DNA from: Brachyspira alvinipulli ATCC 51933
GTDB taxonomy: Bacteria > Spirochaetota > Brachyspiria > Brachyspirales > Brachyspiraceae
Length of the DNA: 64,000 nucleotides
Direction: 5' to 3'
NCBI RefSeq assembly: GCF_000518245.1
Contig: NZ_KI912403.1
Coordinates: forward strand, 382,600-446,599
Part shown: piece after piece, positions 44,448 through 54,768 of the stretch
Layout: each line of letters begins with the position of its first letter
Position numbering within the stretch: position 1 is the stretch's first letter
The notes under the pieces: generated by a model
Told to the model about the DNA's origin: nothing
Seen by the model: the letters and a program-made list of their open reading frames with translations, nothing else
Databases searched by the model: none
Made by a program: the position numbers and the translations under genes

Positions 44448-44475
44448 ATTGTACCCTACTAATAATTTTTGTCAA
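44448..44475 (-). promoter_or_regulatory. rimP-nusA operon promoter
   Basis: On the minus strand TTGACA (44475-44470), 16-base spacer, TACAAT (44453-44448), giving a leader of about 85 bases that contains the hairpin. Confidence 0.6.
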
Positions 44476-44517
44476 GTATTTAATTAAAATTTATCATTAC
44501 ATATAATACAATTTTTC

Positions 44518-44546
44518 TTGACATTTATAATTTTTTTATATAGTAT
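44518..44546 (+). promoter_or_regulatory. promoter of the cardiolipin synthase gene
   Basis: TTGACA (44518-44523), 17-base spacer, TAGTAT (44541-44546), about 34 bases upstream of ATG 44580. It is divergent from the rimP promoter. Confidence 0.5.
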
Positions 44547-44579
44547 TTAAAAGTATTATAATTCAAATTTGGAATAAAA

Positions 44580-46097
44580 ATGATATTTTATATATTAACA
44601 ATAATATTTTTCTTATATGTGGTATCAATAGCAATAAAAATGCTTCTTGAAAACAGACCGCCCTATTCATTCATAGCTTGGCTCACTGTATTAGTATTTC
44701 TTCCTTATGTAGGAGTTGTATTTTATATATTTCTAGGAATGAATTGGAAAAAATCTAAAAAGAAAATTTCTGCTAAATTACCGGAAGATATGATAAAACA
44801 ATATTTCTCATCTTTGCTTCAGGAACAAATAAAAATACTTGACAATATGCAGGGACATTATGGAAAGCATATTAATTTAGTAAAACTTGCAATAAAAAGC
44901 GGATACTCTCCAATTACAGTACAAAATGAAGTTTATGTATTTGATGAAGGCGAAGAACTTTTTGATGCTATAATTCAGGATTTAAAATTAGCAGAAAAAA
45001 CTATACACATGGAATATTTTATATGGAGAAGCGATGAACTTGGCGAAAGAATTAAAGATGTTCTTATAAAAAAAGCAAATCAAGGTGTTGAGATTAGATT
45101 AATATTTGATGGCGTAGGTTCTTTGATGAGAATAAATAAAAAATATAGGAATGAATTAAAGAAAAACGGAATAAAGTTTTTATATTATCATGATCCTTTT
45201 TCTATATTATGGACTAGATTTGTAAATTATAGAAACCATAGAAAAATAGTCGTAGTAGATGGAATAGTATCATATATGGGAGGAATGAATCTAGGTCAGG
45301 AATACATAGATGGAGGAAAACGATTTGATTCATGGAAAGATGTTCATATGAGAATAGTAGGAGATGCATGCAACCTTATACAAAATGTTTTTGTATGCGA
45401 TTGGTATAATGCCGGAGGAAGAGATTTAGAAGTATTCAATATAAAAGAGAAAAAAAGAAGAAGAATAAAATATGCTAATGAAAATCTAAACGAAGAAAAA
45501 ATATCCATTATTAGAAAAGATTTATTTCCTCAATCAACTACGGATAAATTTTTACCTGTTCAAATTATAACATCAGGTGCAGATTCAAAATGGGACAGCA
45601 TACAAAAAGTGTATTCAAAGATGATAGAAGAAGCAAAAGAAAGTATTTATATAGAAAGTCCTTACTTTGTACCAGATGAAGGTTTTTTGCATACATTAGA
45701 AAATGCTGCTTTATCTGAAGTTAATGTTAATTTAATGATAACAGGAAAACCTGATAAAAGAGTGGCATGGTGGGTGGCACAAACATATTTTGAAACTTTA
45801 CTTAAAGCTGGTGTAAATATTTATCTTTATGAAAAAGGTTTTTTGCATAGCAAATTCTGTACTATAGACGGAAGAATAGTATCATGCGGCACTTGTAATA
45901 TGGATATAAGAAGTTTTTATTTACATTATGAAATGAATGCGGTTATATATGATGTTGATATAGCTAAAAAATTCGAGGATATATTTAAAAAAGATGTTTT
46001 AAATTCGCATAAAATTACATCTGAAGAGTATGCAAAGCAGCCTAAACTGATAAGACTCAGAAATTCTGCTTGCAGAATAATCGCACCTGTTTTATAA
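44580..46097 (+). CDS. cls: cardiolipin synthase
   Basis: Phospholipase-D superfamily enzyme that joins phosphatidylglycerols into cardiolipin at the inner membrane. The 505-residue protein has two N-terminal helices (about 2-22 and 32-52), then two HKD motifs: NHRKIVVVDG near 220 (with YMGGMNLGQEY after it) and LHSKFCTIDG near 422 (with SCGTCNMDIRS). Both active-site histidines and lysines are present, so it should be active. A weak ribosome site (TTTGGA) precedes ATG 44580. It is transcribed alone or with the LRR gene 38 bases downstream. Confidence 0.95.
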   Translation: MIFYILTIIFFLYVVSIAIKMLLENRPPYSFIAWLTVLVFLPYVGVVFYIFLGMNWKKSKKKISAKLPEDMIKQYFSSLLQEQIKILDNMQGHYGKHINLVKLAIKSGYSPITVQNEVYVFDEGEELFDAIIQDLKLAEKTIHMEYFIWRSDELGERIKDVLIKKANQGVEIRLIFDGVGSLMRINKKYRNELKKNGIKFLYYHDPFSILWTRFVNYRNHRKIVVVDGIVSYMGGMNLGQEYIDGGKRFDSWKDVHMRIVGDACNLIQNVFVCDWYNAGGRDLEVFNIKEKKRRRIKYANENLNEEKISIIRKDLFPQSTTDKFLPVQIITSGADSKWDSIQKVYSKMIEEAKESIYIESPYFVPDEGFLHTLENAALSEVNVNLMITGKPDKRVAWWVAQTYFETLLKAGVNIYLYEKGFLHSKFCTIDGRIVSCGTCNMDIRSFYLHYEMNAVIYDVDIAKKFEDIFKKDVLNSHKITSEEYAKQPKLIRLRNSACRIIAPVL

Positions 46098-46135
46098 TTA
46101 GCTATAAAAAATACTAATAATATATAATAAATAAT

Positions 46136-47086
46136 ATGGAAAAAATAAAAATATCTTCACTAGACAATCAATCCATTTTTGATTTACTTCTTTCTGAAAA
46201 AAGCTATATACTATTTGTAGATGAGTCAGGTATATCTAAAGAAAATATTTCAACACTTAATGAAATATTGAGAAACAGAGAAGATTTCTTTTTAAATATA
46301 TCTTCTGATAAAGATGAAAATAACAAAAATAGTATAATGGGTAATGACTTATTAATAGCTTTGCCTGATATAAAAAATCTTATATATCATGCTTCATTAA
46401 AGTTCCCATTAAAAAGCGTTGATATCTTTGCTAGATTAATTAATTTAAAAAGTCTGCATTTATATGGCGATTTACCTAAAGATATGGAATTAAAACCGCT
46501 TGATAATATAGAAAATTTAGAAAGTGTATATATAGAAAATGGGCTTACATTAAGACAAGATGTTTATTTAGCTGCAAGACCTACTATTAAAGAATTAGGT
46601 GCAGGAACTTTTAGAATGGAATCTTTTGATAAAAATCCCAATATAAAAAAATTGGCTATACTTTCTGGAATGTCGCATGAAGAAGAAATGCCTAAAAAAC
46701 TTCCTGAACTTGAAGAACTTTATATAGAAAAGGGTAAAAACATAAGATCATTCAATTTTCTATCATCAATGAAAACATTAAAAAAATTAGAATTAAATAA
46801 TATACAAACACTTAAAGAAATTCCTGATTTAAATGAGTTGGAAGATTTAAAAAATCTTACATTAAGAAATTTAAGAAGCCTTGAAAATATAGATTCTATA
46901 TTAAATCATCCTAGAATAAGAACATTAATTCTAGAAAATATAAAGTGCTTTGATGTAAATATGCTATCTAAAGAAACTATGCCTAGATTAAAATTTGTAT
47001 CTGTAATAACTGATGATAAAAGTATAGACAAAAGAATAAGAAAAGAACTTGATGAAAAAGGATACAAAGATCCGAATGAAAATTAG
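46136..47086 (+). CDS. divergent leucine-rich-repeat protein
   Basis: A 316-residue protein without signal peptide or membrane helix. From about residue 85 the chain shows irregular LRR-type units: LINLKSLHLYGDLPKDM, NLESVYIENG, LPELEELYIEKG, MKTLKKLELNNIQTLKEI, LEDLKNLTLRNLRSLENI and RIRTLILENIKCFDV. Residues 1-80 form an acidic helical cap. No partner is known. The next gene (nitrilase) begins 11 bases before this one ends, so translation is coupled. Function unknown. Confidence 0.7.
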   Translation: MEKIKISSLDNQSIFDLLLSEKSYILFVDESGISKENISTLNEILRNREDFFLNISSDKDENNKNSIMGNDLLIALPDIKNLIYHASLKFPLKSVDIFARLINLKSLHLYGDLPKDMELKPLDNIENLESVYIENGLTLRQDVYLAARPTIKELGAGTFRMESFDKNPNIKKLAILSGMSHEEEMPKKLPELEELYIEKGKNIRSFNFLSSMKTLKKLELNNIQTLKEIPDLNELEDLKNLTLRNLRSLENIDSILNHPRIRTLILENIKCFDVNMLSKETMPRLKFVSVITDDKSIDKRIRKELDEKGYKDPNEN

Positions 47087-47864
47087 TGCATTTCAATTTG
47101 ATGTGCAAAAAGATAAATATACAAATATTGAAATAATAAAAGAAGCTTTAACTAAAGAAAATACAGATCTTCTAGTATTGCCTGAATTATCTTCTAGCGG
47201 ATATCTCTTTGAAAGTAGAGATGAATTAAAAAAGACAGCTGAAAAAATAGAAAATGGCATATTTGTAAATAGCCTATCTGAAATGTCAAAAAAATATGAT
47301 ACTTCTATAATTGCAGGATTTGCAGAAAAGTTTGAGGATAAAATTTATAATTCTGCAGTAATAATAGAAAAAGGAAGTATAAAAGGCGTATACAGAAAAA
47401 TACATTTATCCGATTTTGAAAAGAAATTCTTTGACTCTGGAGATATAAATAACGCTGATTTAATTTTCAATATAAATGGTGTTAATATATCAGTACAAAT
47501 ATGCTTTGATTTATGGTTCAATGAAATATCAAGAAAGCAAATATTAAATGGAAGCAATTTAATATGCGTACTTGCTAATTTTGGTTCAAATACTACTTTT
47601 GAAATAGCTAGAATAAGAGCCATAGAAAATTTAACTCCTCTAGTATTATGCAATCGTATAGGCATAGAAAAAAATTCTATTATAGAAGCATATTTCATAG
47701 GTAAAAGTTTTATATGCGATGAAAAAGGTAATTATCTTACAAATATAGATGAAAAATCAAATTCAAATAAAATGATAACAGAAGAAATAGAAATAAAATC
47801 AAAAAAACAAAATATAATATGTTCTGATTTTATAGAAGAAATTAAACGACACTATACAATTTAA
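47076..47864 (+). CDS. nitrilase-superfamily carbon-nitrogen hydrolase
   Basis: Amidase of the CN-hydrolase fold with a complete Glu-Lys-Cys triad: Glu37 (LPELSSSGY), Lys108 (YRKIHLSDFE) and Cys143 (QICFDLWFNE). The 262-residue length suits the Nit2/omega-amidase or carbamoylputrescine amidase groups; substrate not fixed by sequence. Start ATG 47076 (MKISAFQFD) is chosen because the family begins there; TTG/ATG at 47049-47052 are alternatives. It overlaps the LRR gene by 11 bases. Likely cytosolic. Confidence 0.9.
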   Translation: MKISAFQFDVQKDKYTNIEIIKEALTKENTDLLVLPELSSSGYLFESRDELKKTAEKIENGIFVNSLSEMSKKYDTSIIAGFAEKFEDKIYNSAVIIEKGSIKGVYRKIHLSDFEKKFFDSGDINNADLIFNINGVNISVQICFDLWFNEISRKQILNGSNLICVLANFGSNTTFEIARIRAIENLTPLVLCNRIGIEKNSIIEAYFIGKSFICDEKGNYLTNIDEKSNSNKMITEEIEIKSKKQNIICSDFIEEIKRHYTI

Positions 47865-47870
47865 ATAAAA

Positions 47871-47908
47871 AATAATGAGCCTGATTATAAAATCTCAAGC
47901 TCATTATT
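47871..47908. terminator. bidirectional intrinsic terminator
   Basis: Ten-bp stem AATAATGAGC / GCTCATTATT with an 18-base loop, between the convergent nitrilase and chemoreceptor genes. Confidence 0.65.
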
Positions 47909-47923
47909 TAAAAAACTTTTCTA

Positions 47924-49777
47924 TTATAATTTGAAATAACTTACAACATCTATTAATTTTTGTGCTTCACTGCTTAATGTTATACTAGCCTCTTTTGACT
48001 GCTCTACTAAACTAGCATTTTCTTGAGTACTTGCATCCATTTTTAATACAGCCTGATTAACCTGATCAACTCCGCTCTGTTGTTCCACTGCTTTTGTAGA
48101 GATATCTTTCATTATGTTAGCTGTATTTTCTATTTTATCTTTAATATCTGTAAATATCTCTTGGGATTTTCTTGCTGCTTCTGTTGCCACTCTTATTTTC
48201 TCATCAGAATCTGCTATTAAAGAAGTAATATCTTTAACAGAAGTTTGTGTATTCTGTGCCAAAGTTCTAACCTCAGACGCTACAACGGAGAAACCTCTGC
48301 CCTGCTCTCCAGCACGTGCTGCTTCAACTGATGCATTCAATGCTAATATATTAGTTTGAAAAGCAATATCTTCTATCAATTTTGTTATATTAGTTATTTT
48401 TCTACTTGCCTCATAAACAGCTTCCATACTTTTTGTAGTGCTGTCTATTATAATTCCTGCCTCCTCTACAGATTTTTTTGAATCATTCATCATATTATTT
48501 CCTATAACAGATTTTTCAGCAGAATTCTTTATAGTAGATGCCATTTGCTCCATAGAACTAGCTGTTTCCTCTAATGATGATGACTGTGACTTAGTTCTTA
48601 AAGCTAAATCATTATTTCCGCTTGCTAACTCTTTAGATGTTAATTCTATATTATTAGAAGAGTCTATTATATTACTTACTATAAGTTTTAATTTTTCTAT
48701 AGTATTATTAAATCCATTAGCTATTATTCCAAACTCATGATTTTTATATTTATTAGTCAAAAATTTACTAGGTGCTGATACAGTTAAATCTCCGTTTCCA
48801 AGTCTATTCAAATCATTTGCTATTCTTGATAAAACTCTTGATATATGTTTATTAACATATGCAATCACTATAAATGATGTAATAATAAGAAGTAATATAC
48901 TTAACACTATAGTTATTTTTATTAAAGTATTTTTATTAGCAAAGAACTCGCTGTCAAGCATAGTAACACACATTATCCAATCTATATTTTCAAGTCTTGA
49001 GAAAGCCATTATTTTTTTACCTTCATCTTCATAATGCAAAGCACCTTTTCTTTGTGAAGCTGCTGCAGATAAAGCATTTTTAGAACCTATAGATATGGTA
49101 TTAACTTTTGCAACTTCTTTATGTGCTACTCTTCTTCCATCTTCATTAACTATATATATATTGCCTGTTTTTCCTATAGTTATTTCAGAAAAATATTTTT
49201 GAACAAAAGAATCCCATCTTAATTCAGCATATAAAACTCCTGCAGGTCTTGAATTAGTATCGAATACTCCTGCTAAAACTCCTATAACATAATTTCCTGT
49301 AACTGATGATAAATAAATCTCATCCTCAATGGCATATTTATAATTATGATCCTGAAGCTCTTTCCATATAGTTTTCTGAGTTACAGTATTTAAATGTTCA
49401 TTGGAAGCTGTATCTAGAACTACTTTTCCATTTAGATCTATTAAAGCAAAAGCTGAAAAATGGGATTCCAATTCTTTTAAAAGCTCATTAAATTCACCAT
49501 TTGCTATAGATAAAGTATCCTGATTTGGATTTTCAAAATAATCTAAAAATTCAGATTCTTTTGATATAACAGAAGTTAAATCTGCCTGATCTTCAATCCA
49601 TATAGAAACTAAATCTCTATATCCATCAGCAGTTTCCATAAATCCGCTTATAGCAGTTCTTTCCATAAATATTGCAGAAGCGGATATTATTACTATCATA
49701 AGTACAAAAAGCATTAAGGCTACAGAAGATATGATAGTAAAAGGCATTTTAAATTTCAAAGTTTGTATAAATTTCAT
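47924..49777 (-). CDS. methyl-accepting chemotaxis protein, Cache sensor type
   Basis: A 617-residue receptor with a helix at about 13-36, a periplasmic Cache domain (40-285; [39 protein letters not shown]), a second helix (about 287-310), a HAMP segment with [12 protein letters not shown], and a signalling domain with [20 protein letters not shown] and [20 protein letters not shown]. It differs from the 39435 receptor in sensor type, which here resembles single-Cache/TarH-like receptors. AGGGGT precedes ATG 49777. Ligand unknown. Confidence 0.93.
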   Translation of the reverse strand: MKFIQTLKFKMPFTIISSVALMLFVLMIVIISASAIFMERTAISGFMETADGYRDLVSIWIEDQADLTSVISKESEFLDYFENPNQDTLSIANGEFNELLKELESHFSAFALIDLNGKVVLDTASNEHLNTVTQKTIWKELQDHNYKYAIEDEIYLSSVTGNYVIGVLAGVFDTNSRPAGVLYAELRWDSFVQKYFSEITIGKTGNIYIVNEDGRRVAHKEVAKVNTISIGSKNALSAAASQRKGALHYEDEGKKIMAFSRLENIDWIMCVTMLDSEFFANKNTLIKITIVLSILLLIITSFIVIAYVNKHISRVLSRIANDLNRLGNGDLTVSAPSKFLTNKYKNHEFGIIANGFNNTIEKLKLIVSNIIDSSNNIELTSKELASGNNDLALRTKSQSSSLEETASSMEQMASTIKNSAEKSVIGNNMMNDSKKSVEEAGIIIDSTTKSMEAVYEASRKITNITKLIEDIAFQTNILALNASVEAARAGEQGRGFSVVASEVRTLAQNTQTSVKDITSLIADSDEKIRVATEAARKSQEIFTDIKDKIENTANIMKDISTKAVEQQSGVDQVNQAVLKMDASTQENASLVEQSKEASITLSSEAQKLIDVVSYFKL

Positions 49778-49972
49778 AAATAACCCCTATATAAAGCTCA
49801 ATTATTATAATAATATTATATTACAAAAAATCAAAAAAGTCTATAGTAATGTAAATATTTTTTACTAAAAACGATAAAAAATATCTATTTTTTTACATAA
49901 TTAGTAAATTTTAAGTAAATATAAAGATGTTATGTAAATAAAATTTATACAAAAATATTTAGAATTTTATCT

Positions 49973-50001
49973 TTGACAAATTTTATATAATTATATATCA
50001 T
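49973..50001 (+). promoter_or_regulatory. galK promoter
   Basis: TTGACA (49973-49978), 17-base spacer, TATCAT (49996-50001), followed by a ~30-base leader to the ATG at 50039. Confidence 0.55.
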
Positions 50002-50038
50002 AATTAATATAATTATTATATATAAATTGAGGGTTAGT

Positions 50039-51322
50039 ATGTACAATATAAGTCAATTAAAAGAACTAATAAAAGAAAAAAATATGGATGAAAAATTTTC
50101 TTCAATATACGGAGGAGATAAAGACAGCATATTAGAAGCATACGACAGATTAAATAACACAATAAAACACTTTGAAAATATAGATAAAAACGATGAGATA
50201 TATTTATTTAGTGCCTCTGGAAGAACAGAATTATCAGGAAATCATACAGATCACAATAACGGATGCGTATTAACCGCTTCAATAAATTTAGACAAATTAG
50301 CAGTTGTTTCAAAAAGAAATGATAATAAAATAGTAGTTTATACAGATTACTCTAACAATCCGGATGTAATAGATGTGAATAATTTAGATATAGATAAAGA
50401 TGAATATGGTAAATCTAATGCTTTAAGCAGAGGAGTATGTGCAGGAATAAAAAATAAAGGATATAATACAGGCGGATGTACAATATCATTAAACAATAAA
50501 GTACTTATTGGAAGCGGACTAAGCAGTTCTGCAAGTTTTGAATCATTAATAGGCGAAATACAAAATGCTTTATATAATGATGATAAAATAAGTAAAATTG
50601 ACATAGCAAAAATTGGACAATATGCTGAAAATGTTTATTTTGGAAAGCCTTGCGGACTTATGGATCAAATGGGTTGTTCTGTTGGCGGTATAATGTCTAT
50701 AGATTTCAAAGACAATGACAACCCTATAATAGAAAAAGTGGAATATGATTTTGAAAAAGAAGGATATGCTCTTATGATAGTAGATGCTAAAGGTGATCAC
50801 AGCGGACTTACAAATGAATATGCTGCAATAAGAGAAGAGATGAATGCTGTTGCAAATTATTTCGGTAAAAAGGTATGCAGAGAAATAAATAAACAAGAAT
50901 TAATAGATAATGCCTCAAAATTAAGATCGGAAATAGGAGACAGAGCAATAATGAGGGCATATCACTTTTTAGAAGAAAATGAAAGAGTAATTAATCAAAT
51001 AAATGCATTAAAAAATAATGACATAAAAACATACATAAAACTTATGAATGAATCAGGACTTTCAAGCTTTATGTATTTACAAAACTGTTATTCTGTTACA
51101 AGTTCAAAAAATATGGGTGTAGCATTGGCTATTGCTTTAACAAAAGATTTCTTAAAAGATGATGGAGCATGCCGCGTTCATGGAGGAGGATTTGCAGGAA
51201 CTATTCAGGCTTTAATACCTATAAATAGAGCTGAAGAATACAAAAAATATATGGACTCAATATTTGGTGAAGGAAGTGCCGCAAAAATAAGAGTAAGACA
51301 ATCTCCAGTTTGTGAAATATAA
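50039..51322 (+). CDS. galK: galactokinase
   Basis: GHMP kinase phosphorylating galactose at C1. The 427-residue protein starts at ATG 50039 with GAGGG ahead. Signature ASGRTELSGNHTDHNNG (usual APGR-x-N-L-I-G-E-H-T-D-Y) carries the galactose-binding residues; the ATP loop is GSGLSSSASFE; motif III is VHGGGFAGTIQALI near the C-terminus. The first 40 residues are an extension found in spirochaete and firmicute homologues. It is the only Leloir gene here, so galactose genes are scattered. A terminator follows. Confidence 0.9.
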   Translation: MYNISQLKELIKEKNMDEKFSSIYGGDKDSILEAYDRLNNTIKHFENIDKNDEIYLFSASGRTELSGNHTDHNNGCVLTASINLDKLAVVSKRNDNKIVVYTDYSNNPDVIDVNNLDIDKDEYGKSNALSRGVCAGIKNKGYNTGGCTISLNNKVLIGSGLSSSASFESLIGEIQNALYNDDKISKIDIAKIGQYAENVYFGKPCGLMDQMGCSVGGIMSIDFKDNDNPIIEKVEYDFEKEGYALMIVDAKGDHSGLTNEYAAIREEMNAVANYFGKKVCREINKQELIDNASKLRSEIGDRAIMRAYHFLEENERVINQINALKNNDIKTYIKLMNESGLSSFMYLQNCYSVTSSKNMGVALAIALTKDFLKDDGACRVHGGGFAGTIQALIPINRAEEYKKYMDSIFGEGSAAKIRVRQSPVCEI

Positions 51323-51345
51323 TATGAAAAATAATACATAAAATA

Positions 51346-51377
51346 AAAGACAAGACTGAAATATTAGTCTTGTCTTT
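51346..51377. terminator. bidirectional intrinsic terminator
   Basis: Twelve-bp stem AAAGACAAGACT / AGTCTTGTCTTT with an eight-base loop and a T run, between convergent galK and the flavodoxin-family gene. Confidence 0.85.
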
Positions 51378-51403
51378 TTATATAATTAATTTTTAACTCA
51401 AAC

Positions 51404-52105
51404 TTAATTATTACTTTTCCAAGGGACTGTACTATTAAGCCATCCCCTTTCATTCCAATAGTTAAAATCGTTTTCCGTAAAGTTTTTCTTTTTATGAAGT
51501 GATTTTATTACCTTAAAAAATATTCTTGTTTTTATAGATGGTTTTACTTTACCATATTCTCTTTTTATCTTTATTGCTGCCAAAGCCATTTTTTTAGAAA
51601 TAGATTCTTTTATATCATATTTTACATTATCCCAAGTAACTTCTCTAACTGCAAATCCATATTTATATATTTTTGCTGCTCCCCAAAAGAAAGCACTGTC
51701 CGCCATATCTTTATTAGTGCTTTTCATACCGCCTCCTGCAGCAGTAGAAATGCATACAACCTGCTTTCTGAACATAGATTCATTAGGTCTATGAACTATC
51801 CATCTATATCCGTAATGATCTAAAAAAGCTTTCATAGCTCCAGTTGCATGATAAACATATACAGGACTTGTCAATATGATAATATCAGAATTATCCATAG
51901 CTTCTGTAATAGGATTAAGAGTTTTATAATGAGGACACAAAGTCTCAGATTTGATAAAACAGTTATTACATCCTACACAAAAAGAATTAAAATCTCTAGG
52001 TAAAAAAAATTCTTTTATTTCTCCATCTAATTTATCGTACAGCATTTTAGCTATATGATAGGTGGATCCTTTATGATTCTGCCCATGTATAACAGTTATT
52101 TTCAT
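51404..52105 (-). CDS. flavodoxin-family NAD(P)H-dependent oxidoreductase
   Basis: A 233-residue FMN-dependent reductase. N-terminal FMN loop HGQNHKGSTYHIAKML (7-22), a cysteine cluster CVGCNNC with a further Cys (SETLCPH), and the flavin-stacking TSPVYVYHATGAMKAFLDHY segment are typical of the NADPH-dependent FMN reductase/iron-sulfur flavoprotein-like group. A C-terminal helical extension (about 170-233) is longer than in standard flavodoxins. It begins 14 bases after the FapA gene, last in a long minus-strand run. Electron acceptor unknown. Confidence 0.9.
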   Translation of the reverse strand: MKITVIHGQNHKGSTYHIAKMLYDKLDGEIKEFFLPRDFNSFCVGCNNCFIKSETLCPHYKTLNPITEAMDNSDIIILTSPVYVYHATGAMKAFLDHYGYRWIVHRPNESMFRKQVVCISTAAGGGMKSTNKDMADSAFFWGAAKIYKYGFAVREVTWDNVKYDIKESISKKMALAAIKIKREYGKVKPSIKTRIFFKVIKSLHKKKNFTENDFNYWNERGWLNSTVPWKSNN

Positions 52106-52119
52106 ATAGATTTTGTCTA

Positions 52120-53856
52120 TTAATCCGCTTTTATATCTCTTGGAAAGTCATATTCTTCTATAGGAAGAAGTTTAGGCGCTTTCTCAGATATATCTCTTAA
52201 TTCTTTAGAGAAAAAGTATTCCGTACCTGAAATCTTTTTAGATATATATTTTCTAACACTTGAAATATAAATAGTAACACCTGGGAAAAAGCCTTCCATT
52301 GAAGTAATGCTGCTATGAGATAATTTTTCAAACTCAGCACTCATTTCATCTCTTCTAGCCTCTAACTGAGATGTTTCTTTAACAAGATTTGTAATTCTCT
52401 TTAATATATCTTTAATACCTTCTCTTTTATTTGGAGGTATTCTTTCTATAAATGCTTTAGGGTTTTTAAAATATTCAGTACCTAAAAGCGATTTAATCTT
52501 GCTGATTTCTTCTCTATTTGTTTTAACAGTTGCAACAATATTCTTAAATTCAGCGTCAGCTTCAGCATCTCTTCCAACAGTGATTGTAGTTTTTGATTCA
52601 CTCATAGAACCTATACTTTTAGCCCATACGCCATTTAAAGCCTTAATATTTCCGCCTATTATAACACCTTTACCCTCTAAAACAATTACTCTATCATTAC
52701 ATGCTATTTCAGCATTAACAAGCTGATTTGATAAAAGGTCACCCTTACATATTATAGTAGCATTTCTAATAAATGAAGAATATATTTTACCATTAACATG
52801 TATAGTGCTGTTAGGACCTCCTATTATCCCTCCTGACACTATCAAATTACCTGCACATTCAATTTGAGCATCCTCTATATTACCGCGTACAAGTATATCA
52901 CCTTCTGTCTTTATAATAAATCCAGGTGCTACATTATCCTTAATAATAAGAGAACCATTAACTTCTATATTTCCTGTAGATAAGTCAACTTTATCTATTT
53001 CAGCAACTGTACTTACAGATAAAGTATTATTATGATTAGTTAATATTCCTCTAATACCGCTTCTTATAACGATACCATCAGAATCAACTGTAACATTTTT
53101 TCCCAATTTATAACAAGGATCTTCATCATAATGAGCTTCCATAACAGTATCATATATGTCAAGCCCATCAATAGCAGGTTTTGCCTCCATAAAATGTGCT
53201 ATTTGTATACCTGACTCTATATTATGTATAAATCCTCTCTCTTTAAAATCTATAGAACCAGATTCAGATTCCTTTCCTGTATCTATAGTAAAATCATAGT
53301 CCAATATAATTTTTTGAACATTGCCGTCTATTGGTTTTCTTCCTTCTACAAATACGCACATAACTCCTTCATTGTATTTCAAATTATGCTCTACAAGTTC
53401 AGCTACTTTATCATAATTTACCATTAATTTAATAGGAATACCTGCTATTAATGATTGTATATCTTCTATAGTTAATTGTTTTTTCAGAATTTTTTGAGGA
53501 GGAAGTACCATTACACCACGCCACTTATCTGCAACATTAATAACTGGTATTATGGAAACAGATTTTAATTCATCATAAAATACATATCCATTAACTGTAC
53601 TTTTATATGAACCAGTCATTTTATCAAATTTTACATTTTTACCAGCTTTAATACCTTCACGTTTAGAAATTGATTTTAATACGGTATCACCAGGATAAAC
53701 ATAATTTCTTAGTAATTCATCATATAAATTTTGATCATTACTATCAACATCAACTATTTGATCATATATCTCTCTTGTATTTACAGTATTATCAAATAAG
53801 AATTCGTAATTACTAGCATCTATTGATAAAGCTGGTTTACCATTTTCATTATTCAT
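52120..53856 (-). CDS. FapA-family (DUF342) polymer-scaffold protein
   Basis: A 578-residue protein of the FapA/DUF342 family. It has an N-terminal mixed domain (1-200), then a right-handed beta-helix built from short V/I-rich strands: SGIRGILTNHNNTLSV, VDLSTGNIEVNGSLIIKDNV, GFIIKTEGDILVRGNIE, NLIVSGGIIGG and KGDLLSNQLVNAEIACNDRV. A coiled coil (about 440-510) and helical tail follow. Such proteins associate with flagellar or surface-assembly systems in several phyla; the role in this organism is not established. AAGGAG precedes ATG 53856. Confidence 0.88.
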   Translation of the reverse strand: MNNENGKPALSIDASNYEFLFDNTVNTREIYDQIVDVDSNDQNLYDELLRNYVYPGDTVLKSISKREGIKAGKNVKFDKMTGSYKSTVNGYVFYDELKSVSIIPVINVADKWRGVMVLPPQKILKKQLTIEDIQSLIAGIPIKLMVNYDKVAELVEHNLKYNEGVMCVFVEGRKPIDGNVQKIILDYDFTIDTGKESESGSIDFKERGFIHNIESGIQIAHFMEAKPAIDGLDIYDTVMEAHYDEDPCYKLGKNVTVDSDGIVIRSGIRGILTNHNNTLSVSTVAEIDKVDLSTGNIEVNGSLIIKDNVAPGFIIKTEGDILVRGNIEDAQIECAGNLIVSGGIIGGPNSTIHVNGKIYSSFIRNATIICKGDLLSNQLVNAEIACNDRVIVLEGKGVIIGGNIKALNGVWAKSIGSMSESKTTITVGRDAEADAEFKNIVATVKTNREEISKIKSLLGTEYFKNPKAFIERIPPNKREGIKDILKRITNLVKETSQLEARRDEMSAEFEKLSHSSITSMEGFFPGVTIYISSVRKYISKKISGTEYFFSKELRDISEKAPKLLPIEEYDFPRDIKAD

Positions 53857-53893
53857 ATATTCTCCTTAAAATCAATTCAAACATTAAAGCTAT

Positions 53894-54691
53894 TTACTTC
53901 TTACATAAAAATAGCATTACATCCCCTCTATTAAATAATTTAACATATTTATCAAAAAAAGCTTTAATAAATTTATTAGGTTTCTTTTCTATGGGTATAG
54001 ATCCCCAAGAGAAATCACTAATTATATTAAAACCAATATTTTTCATATATTGTGATAATGTACTTTTAGAAAATAACCATAAATGCTGAGGCATTACAGC
54101 TCTCCAAGAACCCCCATATTTCTTAGCGAACATTCCTTCTGCATTAGGTGTTGTTATAGCTAAATATCCGCCTCTAGCAAGTATTCTATATATCTCTTTT
54201 AATGTGTCTCCAGGATTTGGAACATGTTCTATAACATGTGAGAAATGAATAAAAGAAAAATAATCACTTTCAAATCCTACATCAAGCAAAGGTTTTTCAT
54301 GCACTGTTATACCATAATTTTTTCTAGCATACTCAGCAGATGATGAGCATATTTCAATACCTTGTGCATTATAACCTTTAGTCTTTAAATAATTTAACAT
54401 CATACCTGTAGCACATCCTATATCAAGTACATTCTTATTAGGCAATTCACTCTCTATTTTCTCAAATCCTATGTCTTTTAAGGCTAATTTCATAAGACCG
54501 AAAAAATTTTCCTGATTAGCTACTTCATATTCAAAATAATTATCGCTGTATATATCATTTATCTCTTCCTGACTCAATATAGGATATTGATATATAAGCC
54601 CGCAATTTAAACATTTATTGTAGCTTACTAAATCAGTTTTTATATAAACTTCTGATTTGTCGCTACCGCAAAATTCACATTTTGATCCCAC
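53894..54691 (-). CDS. zinc-ribbon class I SAM methyltransferase
   Basis: A 265-residue methyltransferase with an N-terminal ribbon (CEFCGS and CLNCGLIYQYP) and a Rossmann domain: NVLDIGCATGMMLNYLKTKG, AQGIEICSSSAEYARKN, FIHFSHVIEHVPNPGDTL and GYLAITTPNAEG. The start is the GTG at 54691 because GGAGAG lies just before it; a TTG at 54706 is inside that ribosome site. It is of the same class as the 41372 protein but separately evolved. Probably modifies a sugar or lipid-linked glycan; substrate unknown. It lies between the PASTA and FapA genes in one run. Confidence 0.85.
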   Translation of the reverse strand: MGSKCEFCGSDKSEVYIKTDLVSYNKCLNCGLIYQYPILSQEEINDIYSDNYFEYEVANQENFFGLMKLALKDIGFEKIESELPNKNVLDIGCATGMMLNYLKTKGYNAQGIEICSSSAEYARKNYGITVHEKPLLDVGFESDYFSFIHFSHVIEHVPNPGDTLKEIYRILARGGYLAITTPNAEGMFAKKYGGSWRAVMPQHLWLFSKSTLSQYMKNIGFNIISDFSWGSIPIEKKPNKFIKAFFDKYVKLFNRGDVMLFLCKK

Positions 54692-54768
54692 TGTATAACT
54701 CTCCAATATTATATTCGGAAAAAAAAGATATTTTCTTTATTTTTTAATAGTAAAAAGCCTATAGTTTA

